In this document: positions 34,483 to 43,580 of the stretch, in pieces | Layout: each line of letters opens with the position of its first letter | Numbering within the stretch: position 1 is the stretch's first letter | Assembly (NCBI RefSeq): GCF_900167075.1 | Contig: NZ_FUWH01000007.1 | Coordinates: forward strand, 62,001-126,000 | Origin: Sediminibacterium ginsengisoli | Lineage (GTDB): Bacteria; Bacteroidota; Bacteroidia; Chitinophagales; Chitinophagaceae | Length of the DNA: 64,000 bases | Direction of reading: 5' to 3' | Translations under genes and position numbers: made by a program | The notes under the pieces: generated by a model | Told to the model about the DNA's origin: nothing | Seen by the model: the letters and a program-made list of their open reading frames with translations, nothing else | Databases searched by the model: none

Positions 34483-36453
34483 CTATTGGCTGTATGGTAA
34501 AATGATATGAAATGTTGCGCCCTGGTCTTCAGCTGATTCTGCGCTGATCATGCCATTATGGTTCTCTACGATCTTTTTGCTGATACTTAACCCCATGCCG
34601 GTTCCCGGATATTCAGACTTACCCTGCAGACGCTGGAAAAGCTGGAATATCCGGTCTGCATACTGCTGCTCGAAACCGATGCCGTTGTCCGACACTATGA
34701 TATGTGCATATTTCTTATACGGCTGCAAATGACGCTCACGTACTTCCTTCTGAGACAGCAGCTCGGATCTGATCCGGATCTGCAAAGGCCTGTCCGGAGA
34801 TCTGAACTTAAGGGCATTGTTGACAAGATTGTTGAACAACTGCTTCATCTGGCTCGAAATGCATTCTACTACCGGCAATACCTGCACATCAACCGAAGCC
34901 TGGTTTTCCTCTATCTTCATATCCAGCTCTTCGCATACCTGCTGTACAATTTGCGAAAGATCTGTTTTTTCGTAAGCATTATTGCTCGTGATCCGCGAGA
35001 ACTCCAGCAGGTTATCTATCAGGTTGCGCATGCTCTCGGCAGATGCCATCATCCTGTCGATATACATCCGGCCGTCTTCTCCGAGCTCTTCTGAAAATTT
35101 GTTCTGCAGGCGCTGCCCGAAGGTACTGATCTTCCGAAGCGGCTCCTGCATATCATGTGATGCCACATACGCAAAAGATTCAAGTTCGCGGTTGCTTTTA
35201 TTCAGTTCTTTGATCTTCGTTTCAAGCCCGCGCTCGTACTCTTTCAATTGTGTAATGTCTCTGGATGTTCCGATCACACGCACTGCTTCCTGCTGCCTGT
35301 TTCGTAACACTTTTGCATAGGTGGATATGGTTCTCAGCTGGCCGTCGGCAGTGGTGATATCAAATTCCCAGCTATAATCATCCGCTCCGTTACTGATCTT
35401 GCGGCTTTGTTCTTCGATCCTGTAATGATCATCTTCATTGATATGCTTCTTGTATATATCGCGGTCTACTTTTACAAGTTCGCGGTCTGTTTTAGGATCA
35501 TATCCGAAGATCCGGTACATACCATCGCTCCATAATACTTCATCTTTTGTATAATCATACTCCCACAAACCGTAATGAAATTTATCTTCGCTCTCCAGCA
35601 TCATCATCCTGTACTCACTCAGACTGGTCAATGCTTTTTCGTAATCGGTCACGTCTTTTACAATGCCCATCCCAAGTTGGATATTATGAGTTTCATCATA
35701 TTCCAGCTTTACTTTTTCAAGCACTGTTTTTATGTTGCCTGAATGTGTGCGTATATTGTATTTCACTTCATACCCGCCCTGGCGCATCCCTTCGCGCAGC
35801 CGTTCGATCTGGCTATAATAGGCGTCATCTCTGATAATAAGGGACCTGTAATAGCTTTCATCGATGGAACCTGCAGTTTCCGGTTTATCTATCTGGTATT
35901 CCGTCAAACGTTTCAATCCGTCTGTCCAGTAAATATGTTTGCTCTTACGGTCATGGATCCAGGTGCCAAAATCGAGCATCTGTTCTGCATCGGCCAGCAT
36001 CTCACCGGTTGTTTTATTGGTGACGCCAAAAAAACCGGACTGGACAGGTCTGATCAATTCAATAAAAACAAGGTTATCGGCAAGCAGCCGCATCATCGTA
36101 CACATGTATTCAGCACCTTCCTTTGCCTGGTACCGGCAGCTGAATCGCAGACTTGCCCGTTCTTCAGGCAGCAGGCTGCCCAGTTCGGCGAGCTTTGCAT
36201 TAAAAAGAGATACGTCTTCAGTATCGATCAGCGTTTCTGATCTGAATTCCGGAAGACGTATCTCCTGTCCGCTTATCCCGAACGATTTTTCAAAAGCTTT
36301 GTTGCAATAGGTAATGCGGCCGGTTGTTGTATGGTAGAGCAGGAACGGATCTGTTGATAAAGAATTGAGATCAAGGTCAAAAAAGTCAAGATCCCCGTTC
36401 GCATCTATGCGTTGTTGTATTGCAGTAAGATTTTTGATGAGGGGGGTCAGCAT
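34483..36453 (-). CDS. Multi-PAS sensor histidine kinase (Cph1-like)
   Basis: 656 aa, soluble. Three PAS/PAC-like regions occupy about residues 15-400, including LLYHTTTGRITYCNKAFEKSFG and WEYDYTKDEVLWSDGMYRIFGY. A coiled coil and HisKA with FAYVASHDMQEPLRKI follow, then an HATPase with SDNGIGFEQ and GTGMGLSI. The ligand is unknown. It lies 5 nt after ntrC and 1 nt before the hybrid kinase, so the three are probably one signalling operon. Confidence 0.9.
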   Translation of the reverse strand: MLTPLIKNLTAIQQRIDANGDLDFFDLDLNSLSTDPFLLYHTTTGRITYCNKAFEKSFGISGQEIRLPEFRSETLIDTEDVSLFNAKLAELGSLLPEERASLRFSCRYQAKEGAEYMCTMMRLLADNLVFIELIRPVQSGFFGVTNKTTGEMLADAEQMLDFGTWIHDRKSKHIYWTDGLKRLTEYQIDKPETAGSIDESYYRSLIIRDDAYYSQIERLREGMRQGGYEVKYNIRTHSGNIKTVLEKVKLEYDETHNIQLGMGIVKDVTDYEKALTSLSEYRMMMLESEDKFHYGLWEYDYTKDEVLWSDGMYRIFGYDPKTDRELVKVDRDIYKKHINEDDHYRIEEQSRKISNGADDYSWEFDITTADGQLRTISTYAKVLRNRQQEAVRVIGTSRDITQLKEYERGLETKIKELNKSNRELESFAYVASHDMQEPLRKISTFGQRLQNKFSEELGEDGRMYIDRMMASAESMRNLIDNLLEFSRITSNNAYEKTDLSQIVQQVCEELDMKIEENQASVDVQVLPVVECISSQMKQLFNNLVNNALKFRSPDRPLQIRIRSELLSQKEVRERHLQPYKKYAHIIVSDNGIGFEQQYADRIFQLFQRLQGKSEYPGTGMGLSISKKIVENHNGMISAESAEDQGATFHIILPYSQ

Positions 36454-36458
36454 TTCAA

Positions 36459-37997
36459 TTATTCTTCATTAAACTCCTTGTATTGCCGCATCTTGTTATA
36501 AAGCGTTTTGCGGTCTACATTCAACAGTTTGGCCGCTTTGCTTTTATTATAATTTGCCTTGCGTAAGGCCTGGACGATCATTTCATATTCTGCATCAATA
36601 CTTACCGCTTTCAGCGACTGGCCGTTGATCTCCACCGGCCTGGCAGGTGCGGCAATTGCCGGATCAGGTATTTGCGGTGCAGGCTGAGAAATTACAGGCG
36701 GTGGCGCAGCAGTTACTGCCGGTGGAGCTGCGGGTCTTTCTGTAACAGGTGAAGCCTCATAACGATCAAATGCCAGTTTATGATGATTGACCAGTTCGAA
36801 AGGAAGTGCCGTAATATCGATAACGCCTTCATCCGATAACAGTGTTGAACGTTTCACCACATTCTTCAATTCGCGGAGGTTACCCGGCCAGCTGTAGCTT
36901 AAAAACACTTCTTCCACTTCAGGCCTGAATGCAGTAATCTGTTTGCCCAGTTCCTGGTTGGTCTGTTCGAGAAAGAAATAAGCAAATGTCATGATATCAT
37001 TCTTGCGCTCACGCAATGGCGGCACATTGATGCTGAATTCGTTGAAACGATGATAAAGATCCTCCCTGAACTTGCCTTTCTGCGAAGCTTCCCAGAGCAA
37101 CTCGTTACTCGCTACGATAATGCGTATGTCAAGCTCTATATCTTTATTACCACCAACACGCCGAACCTTACGCTCCTGTACTACACGCAGCAATGCCACC
37201 TGTATATCATACGAAAGGTTTGCAATCTCATCGAGGAAAACGGTTCCGCCGTTGGCCATTTCAAGACAACCGATCTTCTGGCCCACGGCGCCTGTAAATG
37301 AACCTTTCTCATGACCGAATAACTCGCTTGCGGCCAGCTCTTTCGACAAAGCACCGCAATCGATCGCAACAAACGGATTTTGTTTCCTTTTGCTGCGCTG
37401 ATGGATTTCACTGGCTATCACTTCCTTACCACTACCGCTCTCACCATAGATGATCACACTGTAATTGGTAGGCGCCACCAGGTCTATCTGGCGGAGGATG
37501 GTCTGGAACTCACGGCTATCGCCAAAAATATGTTTATTGCTTGATGGTTTGATCTTACGCTGTGGCTGCTGTTCTTTCTGCACTTGTGTCTGGGCTTCCG
37601 GTTGCGGGGCAATATGCTGTTCCGGCACTGAGGCAGCTTTCCGGTTCAATGCGTTTTTGATCGTTGAGAGAATCTCTTCTGGCAGAAGCGGCTTGGTCAC
37701 ATAATCATATGCACCATGTTTGATCACATCTACCGCTACCTTGATATCACTATAACCAGTGATGATGATCACCGGTACCGAAGGCAGTCTTTGCTTGATC
37801 TGCAGCAGCAGGTCTTTTCCATCTGTATCCTCCAGTCTGAAATCACAAAGAATAATATCAGGCGCATCAGTATCGATCTCTTCCAGTCCCTTCTTCCCGC
37901 TTTTTGCCGAGCGCACACTGAAATCATGTCTCTTCAGGAAACGCTCCAGCAGCATGCACATATCAATGTCATCATCAATGATTAGAATCTTATGCAT
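36459..37997 (-). CDS. NtrC-family sigma-54-dependent response regulator
   Basis: 512 aa. Receiver with Asp52 (ILCDFRLEDTDG); AAA+ domain with Walker A GESGSGKE, the sigma-54 contact loop GSFTGA (~230), Walker B VFLDEI, arginine fingers in FREDLYHRFN and sensor-2 WPGNLRELKN; a long Pro/Ala linker (~405-455); and a Fis-type HTH (NYNKSKAAKLLNVDRKTLYNKM). All parts needed for a DNA-binding sigma-54 activator are present. It follows rpoN by 46 nt and precedes two kinases. It is the best local candidate to bind the 18-bp dyads reported here. Confidence 0.95.
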   Translation of the reverse strand: MHKILIIDDDIDMCMLLERFLKRHDFSVRSAKSGKKGLEEIDTDAPDIILCDFRLEDTDGKDLLLQIKQRLPSVPVIIITGYSDIKVAVDVIKHGAYDYVTKPLLPEEILSTIKNALNRKAASVPEQHIAPQPEAQTQVQKEQQPQRKIKPSSNKHIFGDSREFQTILRQIDLVAPTNYSVIIYGESGSGKEVIASEIHQRSKRKQNPFVAIDCGALSKELAASELFGHEKGSFTGAVGQKIGCLEMANGGTVFLDEIANLSYDIQVALLRVVQERKVRRVGGNKDIELDIRIIVASNELLWEASQKGKFREDLYHRFNEFSINVPPLRERKNDIMTFAYFFLEQTNQELGKQITAFRPEVEEVFLSYSWPGNLRELKNVVKRSTLLSDEGVIDITALPFELVNHHKLAFDRYEASPVTERPAAPPAVTAAPPPVISQPAPQIPDPAIAAPARPVEINGQSLKAVSIDAEYEMIVQALRKANYNKSKAAKLLNVDRKTLYNKMRQYKEFNEE

Positions 37998-38043
37998 AGT
38001 TCAATTTGTAGTAAAATACAGTATAAAATTAGTACTATTCGCT

Positions 38044-39471
38044 TTATATTGCCTTGGCCCAGATCTTTCTCATATCCCCTACCGGTATGTTGAGGATGTC
38101 CCTGTATTTGGCTACTGTACGACGGGCAATTTTTATGCCCCGTGTTTCCAGCAATGCAACCAGCTGCTGATCGCTATATGGATTGTTTTTATCTTCGTTA
38201 CGAACGATCTCTTCCAGGGTGATCTGGATCACTTTATTGCTAACTGATTCCCCTTCCCTGTTGATGATACCTTCAGTGAAGAGGTTCTTCAGCAGGATCA
38301 GCCCGAAAGGTGTATCTACATATTTGTTGCAGGTAACGCGTGAAATGGTGGAGATATCGAGTCCTACTTCATCTGCAATATTTTTCAGGATCATAGGTTT
38401 AAGCAGGGAAGGATCGCCATGCAGGAAATATTCTTTCTGTTTTTTAACGATTGCCTTGATGATACGGAGCATATTCTCCTCGCGCTGTTTTACAGCCTGT
38501 ACAAACCACATAGCACTGCTCAGCTTACTTTTCATGTACTGCATGGTGCTTTTGTTGCGTGCGGCACCGGCATCACTTTTTTCAGCAACTTCCATCAGTG
38601 AAGTATTGATGGTGAGCGCCCCCGCCCTGGGCCTGCAGAGATCCACCAGCACCATTTCATTTTCTACCGTGATCACAAAATCAGGTATGATGGTTTCTTT
38701 TGCCACTGTAGCTTCATAACGCTCGTTAACAGGTTTGAGCTGCAGCTGGCCGATGTGTTTTAAAACGATTGACAGCTCTTCCTCATCCAGTTCCAGTGCA
38801 TCCATGATCTTATCCAGACAACGTTTACGCAGATCATCATAATGGCGGTCTATCAGCTGTATCGCCTTACGCGTTACCGGGCATTTGGATACAACACCAT
38901 TCAGCTGCAGCAGCAGGAATTCGCGGATATTGCGGCAACCAACGCCCAAGGGCTCCATCGACAAAAGCATTAAACGGATCTTTTCCACCTGGTCCATGTC
39001 TACCATATGACCATGGCTGAAAGAAATATCATCACAGATATCCTGCATATCCCTTTCGAGGAAACCAGACTCTGTAACGCTGTCGAGCAGGTACTCTGCC
39101 ACAGCCAGTTCCTGCTCGCTGAGCTTCTTATCGATCAGTTGCATCTTCAGCATGCTCCTGAAATCTTCGTTCTCCCTCACCGGGATATTGTAATTGTTGG
39201 AGTGAATATAGGATTCATGTTCCACGCGGTAATCAGGGCGGTCGTCATAACCATATTCATCCCAATCCTGGTAATCCTGCGGCTCGTCATTTTTCCCAAA
39301 CTCTACAGGTTCTGAATCTTCCTGCTCCATTTCCAGCAACGGATTTTCATCGAGTTCGTCTTTGATACGCAGCTCCAGCTCAATATTATTTAAATGATAC
39401 ATATTGAGCATTTGTATCTGTTGCGGAAGTATCTTTAAGGTATTCTTTTGCAGTTGTGACTGATGTAACAT
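38044..39471 (-). CDS. rpoN: RNA polymerase sigma-54 factor
   Basis: 475 aa. Region I is Gln/Leu-rich (LQKNTLKILPQQIQMLNMYHLNNIELE), region II acidic with many Tyr/Asp (DYQDWDEYGYDD), followed by the core-binding domain and region III ending in the RpoN box ARRTVAKYRD (about residues 452-461), the -24 recognition helix. It recognises GG..GC promoters and needs an AAA+ activator, which is encoded next door. A divergent CHASE3 kinase shares the upstream spacer. Confidence 0.97.
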   Translation of the reverse strand: MLHQSQLQKNTLKILPQQIQMLNMYHLNNIELELRIKDELDENPLLEMEQEDSEPVEFGKNDEPQDYQDWDEYGYDDRPDYRVEHESYIHSNNYNIPVRENEDFRSMLKMQLIDKKLSEQELAVAEYLLDSVTESGFLERDMQDICDDISFSHGHMVDMDQVEKIRLMLLSMEPLGVGCRNIREFLLLQLNGVVSKCPVTRKAIQLIDRHYDDLRKRCLDKIMDALELDEEELSIVLKHIGQLQLKPVNERYEATVAKETIIPDFVITVENEMVLVDLCRPRAGALTINTSLMEVAEKSDAGAARNKSTMQYMKSKLSSAMWFVQAVKQREENMLRIIKAIVKKQKEYFLHGDPSLLKPMILKNIADEVGLDISTISRVTCNKYVDTPFGLILLKNLFTEGIINREGESVSNKVIQITLEEIVRNEDKNNPYSDQQLVALLETRGIKIARRTVAKYRDILNIPVGDMRKIWAKAI

Positions 39472-39524
39472 GGCTTTCGGCTTTTGGTACTAGTTAATAT
39501 CACAACAACGGTTCCAAAAAGCAA

Positions 39525-39546
39525 TTATGTGTTAAAAAACACATAA
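39525..39546. promoter_or_regulatory. Perfect inverted repeat in the rpoN / kinase divergent spacer
   Basis: TTATGTGTT (39525-39533) and AACACATAA (39538-39546) with an AAAA centre. A second imperfect dyad (GATTG ... CAATC) follows at about 39549-39572. No T-run marks it as a terminator, so it may be a regulator site for rpoN or the kinase. Confidence 0.45.
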
Positions 39547-39622
39547 GCGATTGAATATCAATAATATCAATCGGGATTTTTAGCTAAATTCATCACCGCA
39601 GATGGCAGGGAACCGGTTTTTT

Positions 39623-39640
39623 TGGGGATTATTTTCCACA
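39623..39640. promoter_or_regulatory. 18-bp dyad candidate just before the CHASE3 kinase start
   Basis: TGGGGAT-TATT-TTCCACA, one mismatch to TGnGGAA-N4-TTCCnCA. It lies only 9 nt before ATG 39650, and inside the frame if the gene starts at ATG 39602. It could act on the kinase or on rpoN 152 bp away. It also reads as TGG-N11-CC, so a promoter role is possible. Confidence 0.4.
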
Positions 39641-39649
39641 CAACATTCT

Positions 39650-41032
39650 ATGAAACGACTATCGCCGTTTATTACCTATGCACTCCTGGCCCTTTCCTTC
39701 CTGGTATTGGTAGCCATGGCGTATACATCGGTGAACTCCAACCGGAAGCTGATGATCTATTCCGATAAGGTGGAACATACTTACCTCGTGCTTAAAACGA
39801 TCAAGCAGGTGGAAAAACTGATGATCGACGGAGAAACGGCGCAGAGAGGCTACCTGTTAACCAACAAGGAAAATTTCCGCATTCCTTATACCCAGTTCCT
39901 CGGCAGCATCGACAGTGCAATGAATATGCTCGACAGTCTTGTGCAGGATGATCCGGCCCAGCGGGTAGAAGCCAAACTGTTACGCAGAACGGCCAATGCC
40001 CGGAGAATGTTCCTGGATTCGGGTTTTATGTCGCACACAAGAAGCCAGGGTTTTCTCACCAGCATGGTTGAAGGCAAACTACACATGGACAAGTTCAGGG
40101 TCTATGCCAATAACATGGAGACAAGAGAGCTGAGCCTGTTGGGAATCTATAAGAAAGAAAAGGAAAAAACACAACGGCTCACCCCGCAACTGATCCGGTA
40201 CAGTTTCATCCTGGCTATACTCATCTCGGTCATTTCAATCATACTCATAGCTTTCCAGCACAGGCGCAGGATGCGTTACCAGGCCGAACTCGAAAAATCG
40301 GTACTTGAGCTCAAACGCAGCAATGAAGAAGTGGAACAGATGGCATTTGCCGTATCTCATGACCTGCAGGAGCCCTTGCGCAAGATCAGCATCTTCACCA
40401 ACCTGTTTACGAATAAATACAGCGAACGTTTTTCTGAAGAAGAAAGAAGCCTGCTGCAGCGGATGGACAAAAGTACCAAAGCCATGCAGTTACTGCTGCA
40501 GGATCTTGTGAGTTATACAACCCTGCTTAACAAACCGGAAAAACTCGGGCAGGTAAATCTCAATAAAGTTGTGGAAGACAGTTTCGATATGGTAGCAGCG
40601 GAACAGGATCATTACAACTGGTATTTTAACCATGATCTTCCCCCGGTTAATGGATACCCGCAGCAATTGAAAATGCTGTTTACGGAAATATTTGAGAATT
40701 CGTTTAAATACAGGCGCAAGAACCAGCGTCTGGTGATACAGATCTCGCATATGATCGTATCGCAGAAAGATATCAGAGAGGCGGCGGGCTCTGCGGTTAT
40801 TGGCAAGCAGTTCCTGCAGGTCTGTGTAAGCGATAACGGCATAGGCATCGAAAATGCTTTCGCGGAAAAAATGTTTGTAATCTTTCAGCGGCTGCACCAG
40901 AAAGACGAGTACAGCGGTAAAGGCATCGGGCTTGCGATTGCAAAAAGGGTGATCGCCAATCATTACGGCTTTATCGAAGCAAGCGGCAAGCCCGACCAGG
41001 GTTGCACCATCTATATTTATTTACCGCTGTAA
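39650..41032 (+). CDS. CHASE3-domain membrane sensor histidine kinase
   Basis: 460 aa from ATG 39650 (MKRLSPFITYALLALSF). ATG 39602 would add 16 residues. TM1 at ~8-28, a CHASE3 extracellular helical domain (with GETAQRGYLLTNKENF), TM2 at ~185-205, HisKA with FAVSHDLQEPLRKI, and HATPase with SDNGIGIENA and GKGIGLAI. It is close to the Cph1-like kinase at 34483 in the catalytic half. It has no cognate receiver beside it; the lone receivers elsewhere in the window are possible partners. Confidence 0.88.
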   Translation: MKRLSPFITYALLALSFLVLVAMAYTSVNSNRKLMIYSDKVEHTYLVLKTIKQVEKLMIDGETAQRGYLLTNKENFRIPYTQFLGSIDSAMNMLDSLVQDDPAQRVEAKLLRRTANARRMFLDSGFMSHTRSQGFLTSMVEGKLHMDKFRVYANNMETRELSLLGIYKKEKEKTQRLTPQLIRYSFILAILISVISIILIAFQHRRRMRYQAELEKSVLELKRSNEEVEQMAFAVSHDLQEPLRKISIFTNLFTNKYSERFSEEERSLLQRMDKSTKAMQLLLQDLVSYTTLLNKPEKLGQVNLNKVVEDSFDMVAAEQDHYNWYFNHDLPPVNGYPQQLKMLFTEIFENSFKYRRKNQRLVIQISHMIVSQKDIREAAGSAVIGKQFLQVCVSDNGIGIENAFAEKMFVIFQRLHQKDEYSGKGIGLAIAKRVIANHYGFIEASGKPDQGCTIYIYLPL

Positions 41033-41313
41033 GTGACCTGCTGCGCACAGGTATCGATCGCATTCAGTATAGCATCTTCCCAGCGATGCGCGAATGCCGC
41101 AATGTGCATGGGCGAGCCATCCGGTAATACTACATTGAATTTTGCCTTTTTAAGTGATTCACCGTTTGATCTTACTTCATCGAGCTGCATGGATGCAATG
41201 GCGAGACCGGTTTCGGATGCCAGCTCTTTCATGCGTTCAACAAAGCTGCTCAGCAATGAAAATGCAGCAGTAGTGTTAATGAGCTGTTGGGGTAAAGTGA
41301 ATTGTAACTGCAT
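41017..41313 (-). CDS. Small protein, possibly HPF/RaiA-like
   Basis: 98 aa. The order MQLQFTLPQ, a helix, then KAKFNVVLPDGSPMHIAAFAHRWEDAILNAIDTCAQQV resembles the beta-alpha-beta-beta-beta-alpha layout of hibernation-promoting factors, where a strand is followed by 'aiD' in the last helix. The similarity is weak. It overlaps the end of the CHASE3 kinase by 16 nt on the opposite strand. A plus-strand frame over the same bases looks like its shadow. Confidence 0.55.
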   Translation of the reverse strand: MQLQFTLPQQLINTTAAFSLLSSFVERMKELASETGLAIASMQLDEVRSNGESLKKAKFNVVLPDGSPMHIAAFAHRWEDAILNAIDTCAQQVTYSGK

Positions 41314-41345
41314 AAGATATGTTTATTAGGTGATTATTAGAACTG

Positions 41346-41513
41346 CTATCGGCCATCCAGGAGATCCCGGATATGGCGCATATACCGTGAAATGCCGGTG
41401 AAATAATACAAAAGATCTTCCAGCCTTGCTTCCACACCGGGGCATATAACCGTTACGATCATGAAATTGACCAGCTGGCGGATCTTGTTTTTTATAGTCG
41501 TGAATACCTGCAT
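41346..41513 (-). CDS. Small hypothetical protein, 55 aa
   Basis: A short frame reading MQVFTTIKNKIRQLVNFMIV at the start and RYMRHIRDLLDGR at the end. It is basic and amphipathic, with a hydrophobic middle. It starts at a clear ATG and ends 32 nt before the HPF-like gene on the same strand, so the two probably form an operon. A sigma-54-like box lies at a suitable distance. I know no family for it. Confidence 0.6.
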   Translation of the reverse strand: MQVFTTIKNKIRQLVNFMIVTVICPGVEARLEDLLYYFTGISRYMRHIRDLLDGR

Positions 41514-41539
41514 ATCTTGTTGCTTGCTACTGGTATATC

Positions 41540-41555
41540 TCCAAATGTTATACCG
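41540..41555 (-). promoter_or_regulatory. Possible sigma-54-like promoter of the 55-aa / HPF-like genes
   Basis: Minus strand CGGTATA-ACAT-TTGGA, a variant at both ends. The predicted leader to ATG 41513 is about 16 nt. Confidence 0.35.
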
Positions 41556-41607
41556 GACCAGAGGGAAATAAACCGTAGAAATATCTTCTCAGCAACAGAC
41601 TTTAATG

Positions 41608-41623
41608 TGGAACGATTTTTTAA
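41608..41623 (+). promoter_or_regulatory. Possible sigma-54-like promoter of the DUF1328 gene
   Basis: TGGAACG-ATTT-TTTAA. It has A instead of C/T after GG but otherwise fits. The predicted leader to ATG 41667 is about 33 nt. Confidence 0.4.
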
Positions 41624-41666
41624 TCATATTAACTGACAATCTATTCCTCATGATAAATCTTTTGTT

Positions 41667-41831
41667 ATGTTACGTTGGACAATCATCTTCTTTATCGTTG
41701 CCCTGGTAGCAGGTATTTTCGGCTTCACAGGTATTGCAGCCAGTGCAGCAGGAATTGCTAAGATCCTCTTCTTTATTTTCATTGTTTTATTCCTCCTTTC
41801 TATTATCGGCGGAAGAAGAAGCGTGGATTAA
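41667..41831 (+). CDS. DUF1328-family small membrane protein, 54 aa
   Basis: A 54-aa frame starting [20 protein letters not shown] and ending GGRRSVD, with two hydrophobic segments. The LRW.I.F...AL.AG..GF.G.A.....A..LF pattern is that of the DUF1328 (YtjA) family, small inner-membrane proteins of unknown function. A strong terminator follows 25 nt later. Confidence 0.85.
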   Translation: MLRWTIIFFIVALVAGIFGFTGIAASAAGIAKILFFIFIVLFLLSIIGGRRSVD

Positions 41832-41856
41832 TCAGCAGCAATAATACATTATTGAA

Positions 41857-41882
41857 AAGCAGCCATAAGGCTGCTTTTTTTT
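41857..41882 (+). terminator. Terminator of the DUF1328 gene
   Basis: AAGCAGCC (41857-41864) and GGCTGCTT (41869-41876) with loop ATAA, followed by a T-run. Confidence 0.9.
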
Positions 41883-41905
41883 GCGCTTATCATCTGGCAT
41901 ATGCA

Positions 41906-41938
41906 TAAAAAAAAGCCTGGCCGCAGAAGCAACCAGGC
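41906..41938 (-). terminator. Terminator of the OmpA-family gene
   Basis: On the minus strand GCCTGG (41938-41933) pairs with CCAGGC (41920-41915) over a 12-nt loop, followed by about eight T. Confidence 0.75.
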
Positions 41939-41988
41939 ACGTGTAAGGTTAAATATCAAACCTCACTTATGGCTATTTTAATGCCTTA

Positions 41989-43503
41989 TTATCCTTTACG
42001 CAGGTTTGGATAAGGAGAAGGTACTGTATTAGGACCGTCTTCTGTTGTTCCCTGCAGATCTACAGTGTTTGAAGTTCCATCCTGGCCGTAGCTGAAGATG
42101 AACCTGTTCTCAGCCACACCTTGTTTTTCAACCAGGTATTTGATCACTGCATTCACCCTTTCCCAGCTCATTTGCTGTGCGGCCTTGCTTGAAGCACCGT
42201 AGCCGGTTACCTTCACCTTACAGTTAGGGTTGGCGATGATCTTGGCAGCTGCAGACGCAAGCATGCTTTGTGCATCTCTGCTGAGTCTTGCGCTGTTATT
42301 GCTGAACTGTATGCTTGGCAGGTTGCCGATATTACAATCGTTCTTCGGTTGTGCTGCAGCCATATTAGCCATCATGTCCTTGATCTCTTTGCAGCAGGCT
42401 GGCTCAGGGCAGGTACCTACACCATCATTGTTTACAGGGAAACATTTGAGCGGAGTAAGGATTTCTTTATCCCTGTAATCAGGAACGCCATCACCGTCTG
42501 TATCTTTAGCCCTGCCATGTGCATCTACAGGAGCGCCTGCAGGTGTGTTAGGCTCAAGGTCAAACTGGTCGGTTACACCATCACCATCAGCATCTGGTAA
42601 TACAACCGGAGGCAGTTTCATGTGACGTGGAGAATTGATCTCGCTGTATACATAGTTGTTAGGATTGATCCACCACAATGGTTCTGTTCTGCGTGTTGAA
42701 TTGCCCAGGTTGAAGTTCAGGCGAACGGTAGACAGGCTGTAGAAGTCACTGTTATTACCAGCCCTGTAACCATCGAGGTAATCATAACCACCTCTTGCAA
42801 TGAAAGTGAATTTCTGCTCGATACCGAGGTTAGCCCTTGGGCTCAGTTTAAATGCTACACCCAGACCGGCGTTCAGACCATGGAACAATCCCCATGAATC
42901 ACCTTTACCAACAGTAGTGATCAGGGCATTGTTGCTGTATGGATAAGCAGGATTACCTGGGTAGAAAAGACGTGATCCAGAAGCCACATCATCGTATTCT
43001 ACCTGTGTGCCGATCAGGTTATAACCAGCCAGCAGGTACCAGTCTGTTTTAGGATTTCCACGGTAACCGCTTGCTGCATTCAGAGAAGCGATCAGGTCCA
43101 GTCCCAGCATATGGCTCCTGTTTGTGTAGCCACGCATACCCAGTGAAGGTTTCGCTTCGCCATAGGTAAGCATGCCGGTATAGCCTGCACGTAATGAGAA
43201 TACATGGCTGATCGCTTTACGAAGGGTAAGGTTACCACCTACACCGATCTTTGAAGCCACATCACCAAATATGAAGGCAGGGCCAACGCCGATACCCAGT
43301 TCCCACATATTACGGGGCTTTGCAGGATACGGCTGCTGGTTATTCAGGAATTCAGTATGCTGCGCCATGCCGGATGCCGGTATTTTAGCAGTATCTGACC
43401 ATTCTCTGCCTAATTCTGTTGTTGTAGTTGTGGTTTGTGCCTGCAAACAATACTGACCGACCAACATGGCCATGAGCAGTATAAGGTATCGCATTGTTTT
43501 CAT
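41989..43503 (-). CDS. OmpA-family outer-membrane protein with thrombospondin-type-3 repeats
   Basis: 504 aa. A signal peptide ends at CLQAQ. An N-terminal beta-barrel (~40-280) is followed by calcium-binding TSP3-like repeats (DADGDGVTDQFD, DTDGDGVPDYRD; ~300-345) and a C-terminal OmpA peptidoglycan-binding domain (IQFSNNSARLSRDAQSMLASAA). It anchors the outer membrane to the cell wall. I found no sigma-54-like box upstream, unlike the neighbouring OmpA lipoprotein operon. Confidence 0.92.
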   Translation of the reverse strand: MKTMRYLILLMAMLVGQYCLQAQTTTTTTELGREWSDTAKIPASGMAQHTEFLNNQQPYPAKPRNMWELGIGVGPAFIFGDVASKIGVGGNLTLRKAISHVFSLRAGYTGMLTYGEAKPSLGMRGYTNRSHMLGLDLIASLNAASGYRGNPKTDWYLLAGYNLIGTQVEYDDVASGSRLFYPGNPAYPYSNNALITTVGKGDSWGLFHGLNAGLGVAFKLSPRANLGIEQKFTFIARGGYDYLDGYRAGNNSDFYSLSTVRLNFNLGNSTRRTEPLWWINPNNYVYSEINSPRHMKLPPVVLPDADGDGVTDQFDLEPNTPAGAPVDAHGRAKDTDGDGVPDYRDKEILTPLKCFPVNNDGVGTCPEPACCKEIKDMMANMAAAQPKNDCNIGNLPSIQFSNNSARLSRDAQSMLASAAAKIIANPNCKVKVTGYGASSKAAQQMSWERVNAVIKYLVEKQGVAENRFIFSYGQDGTSNTVDLQGTTEDGPNTVPSPYPNLRKG

Positions 43504-43580
43504 CTTTTTCTGATTTTTGGTTAAAACGATTTGGATTTTATATATGGATTAAACGATTGCATCAGTTATTTACGCTTTCT

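Noticed and set aside
41033-41329. 98-aa plus-strand frame over the HPF-like gene
   Set aside because: Cys/Ser/Met-rich shadow composition; the minus-strand product looks like a folded protein.
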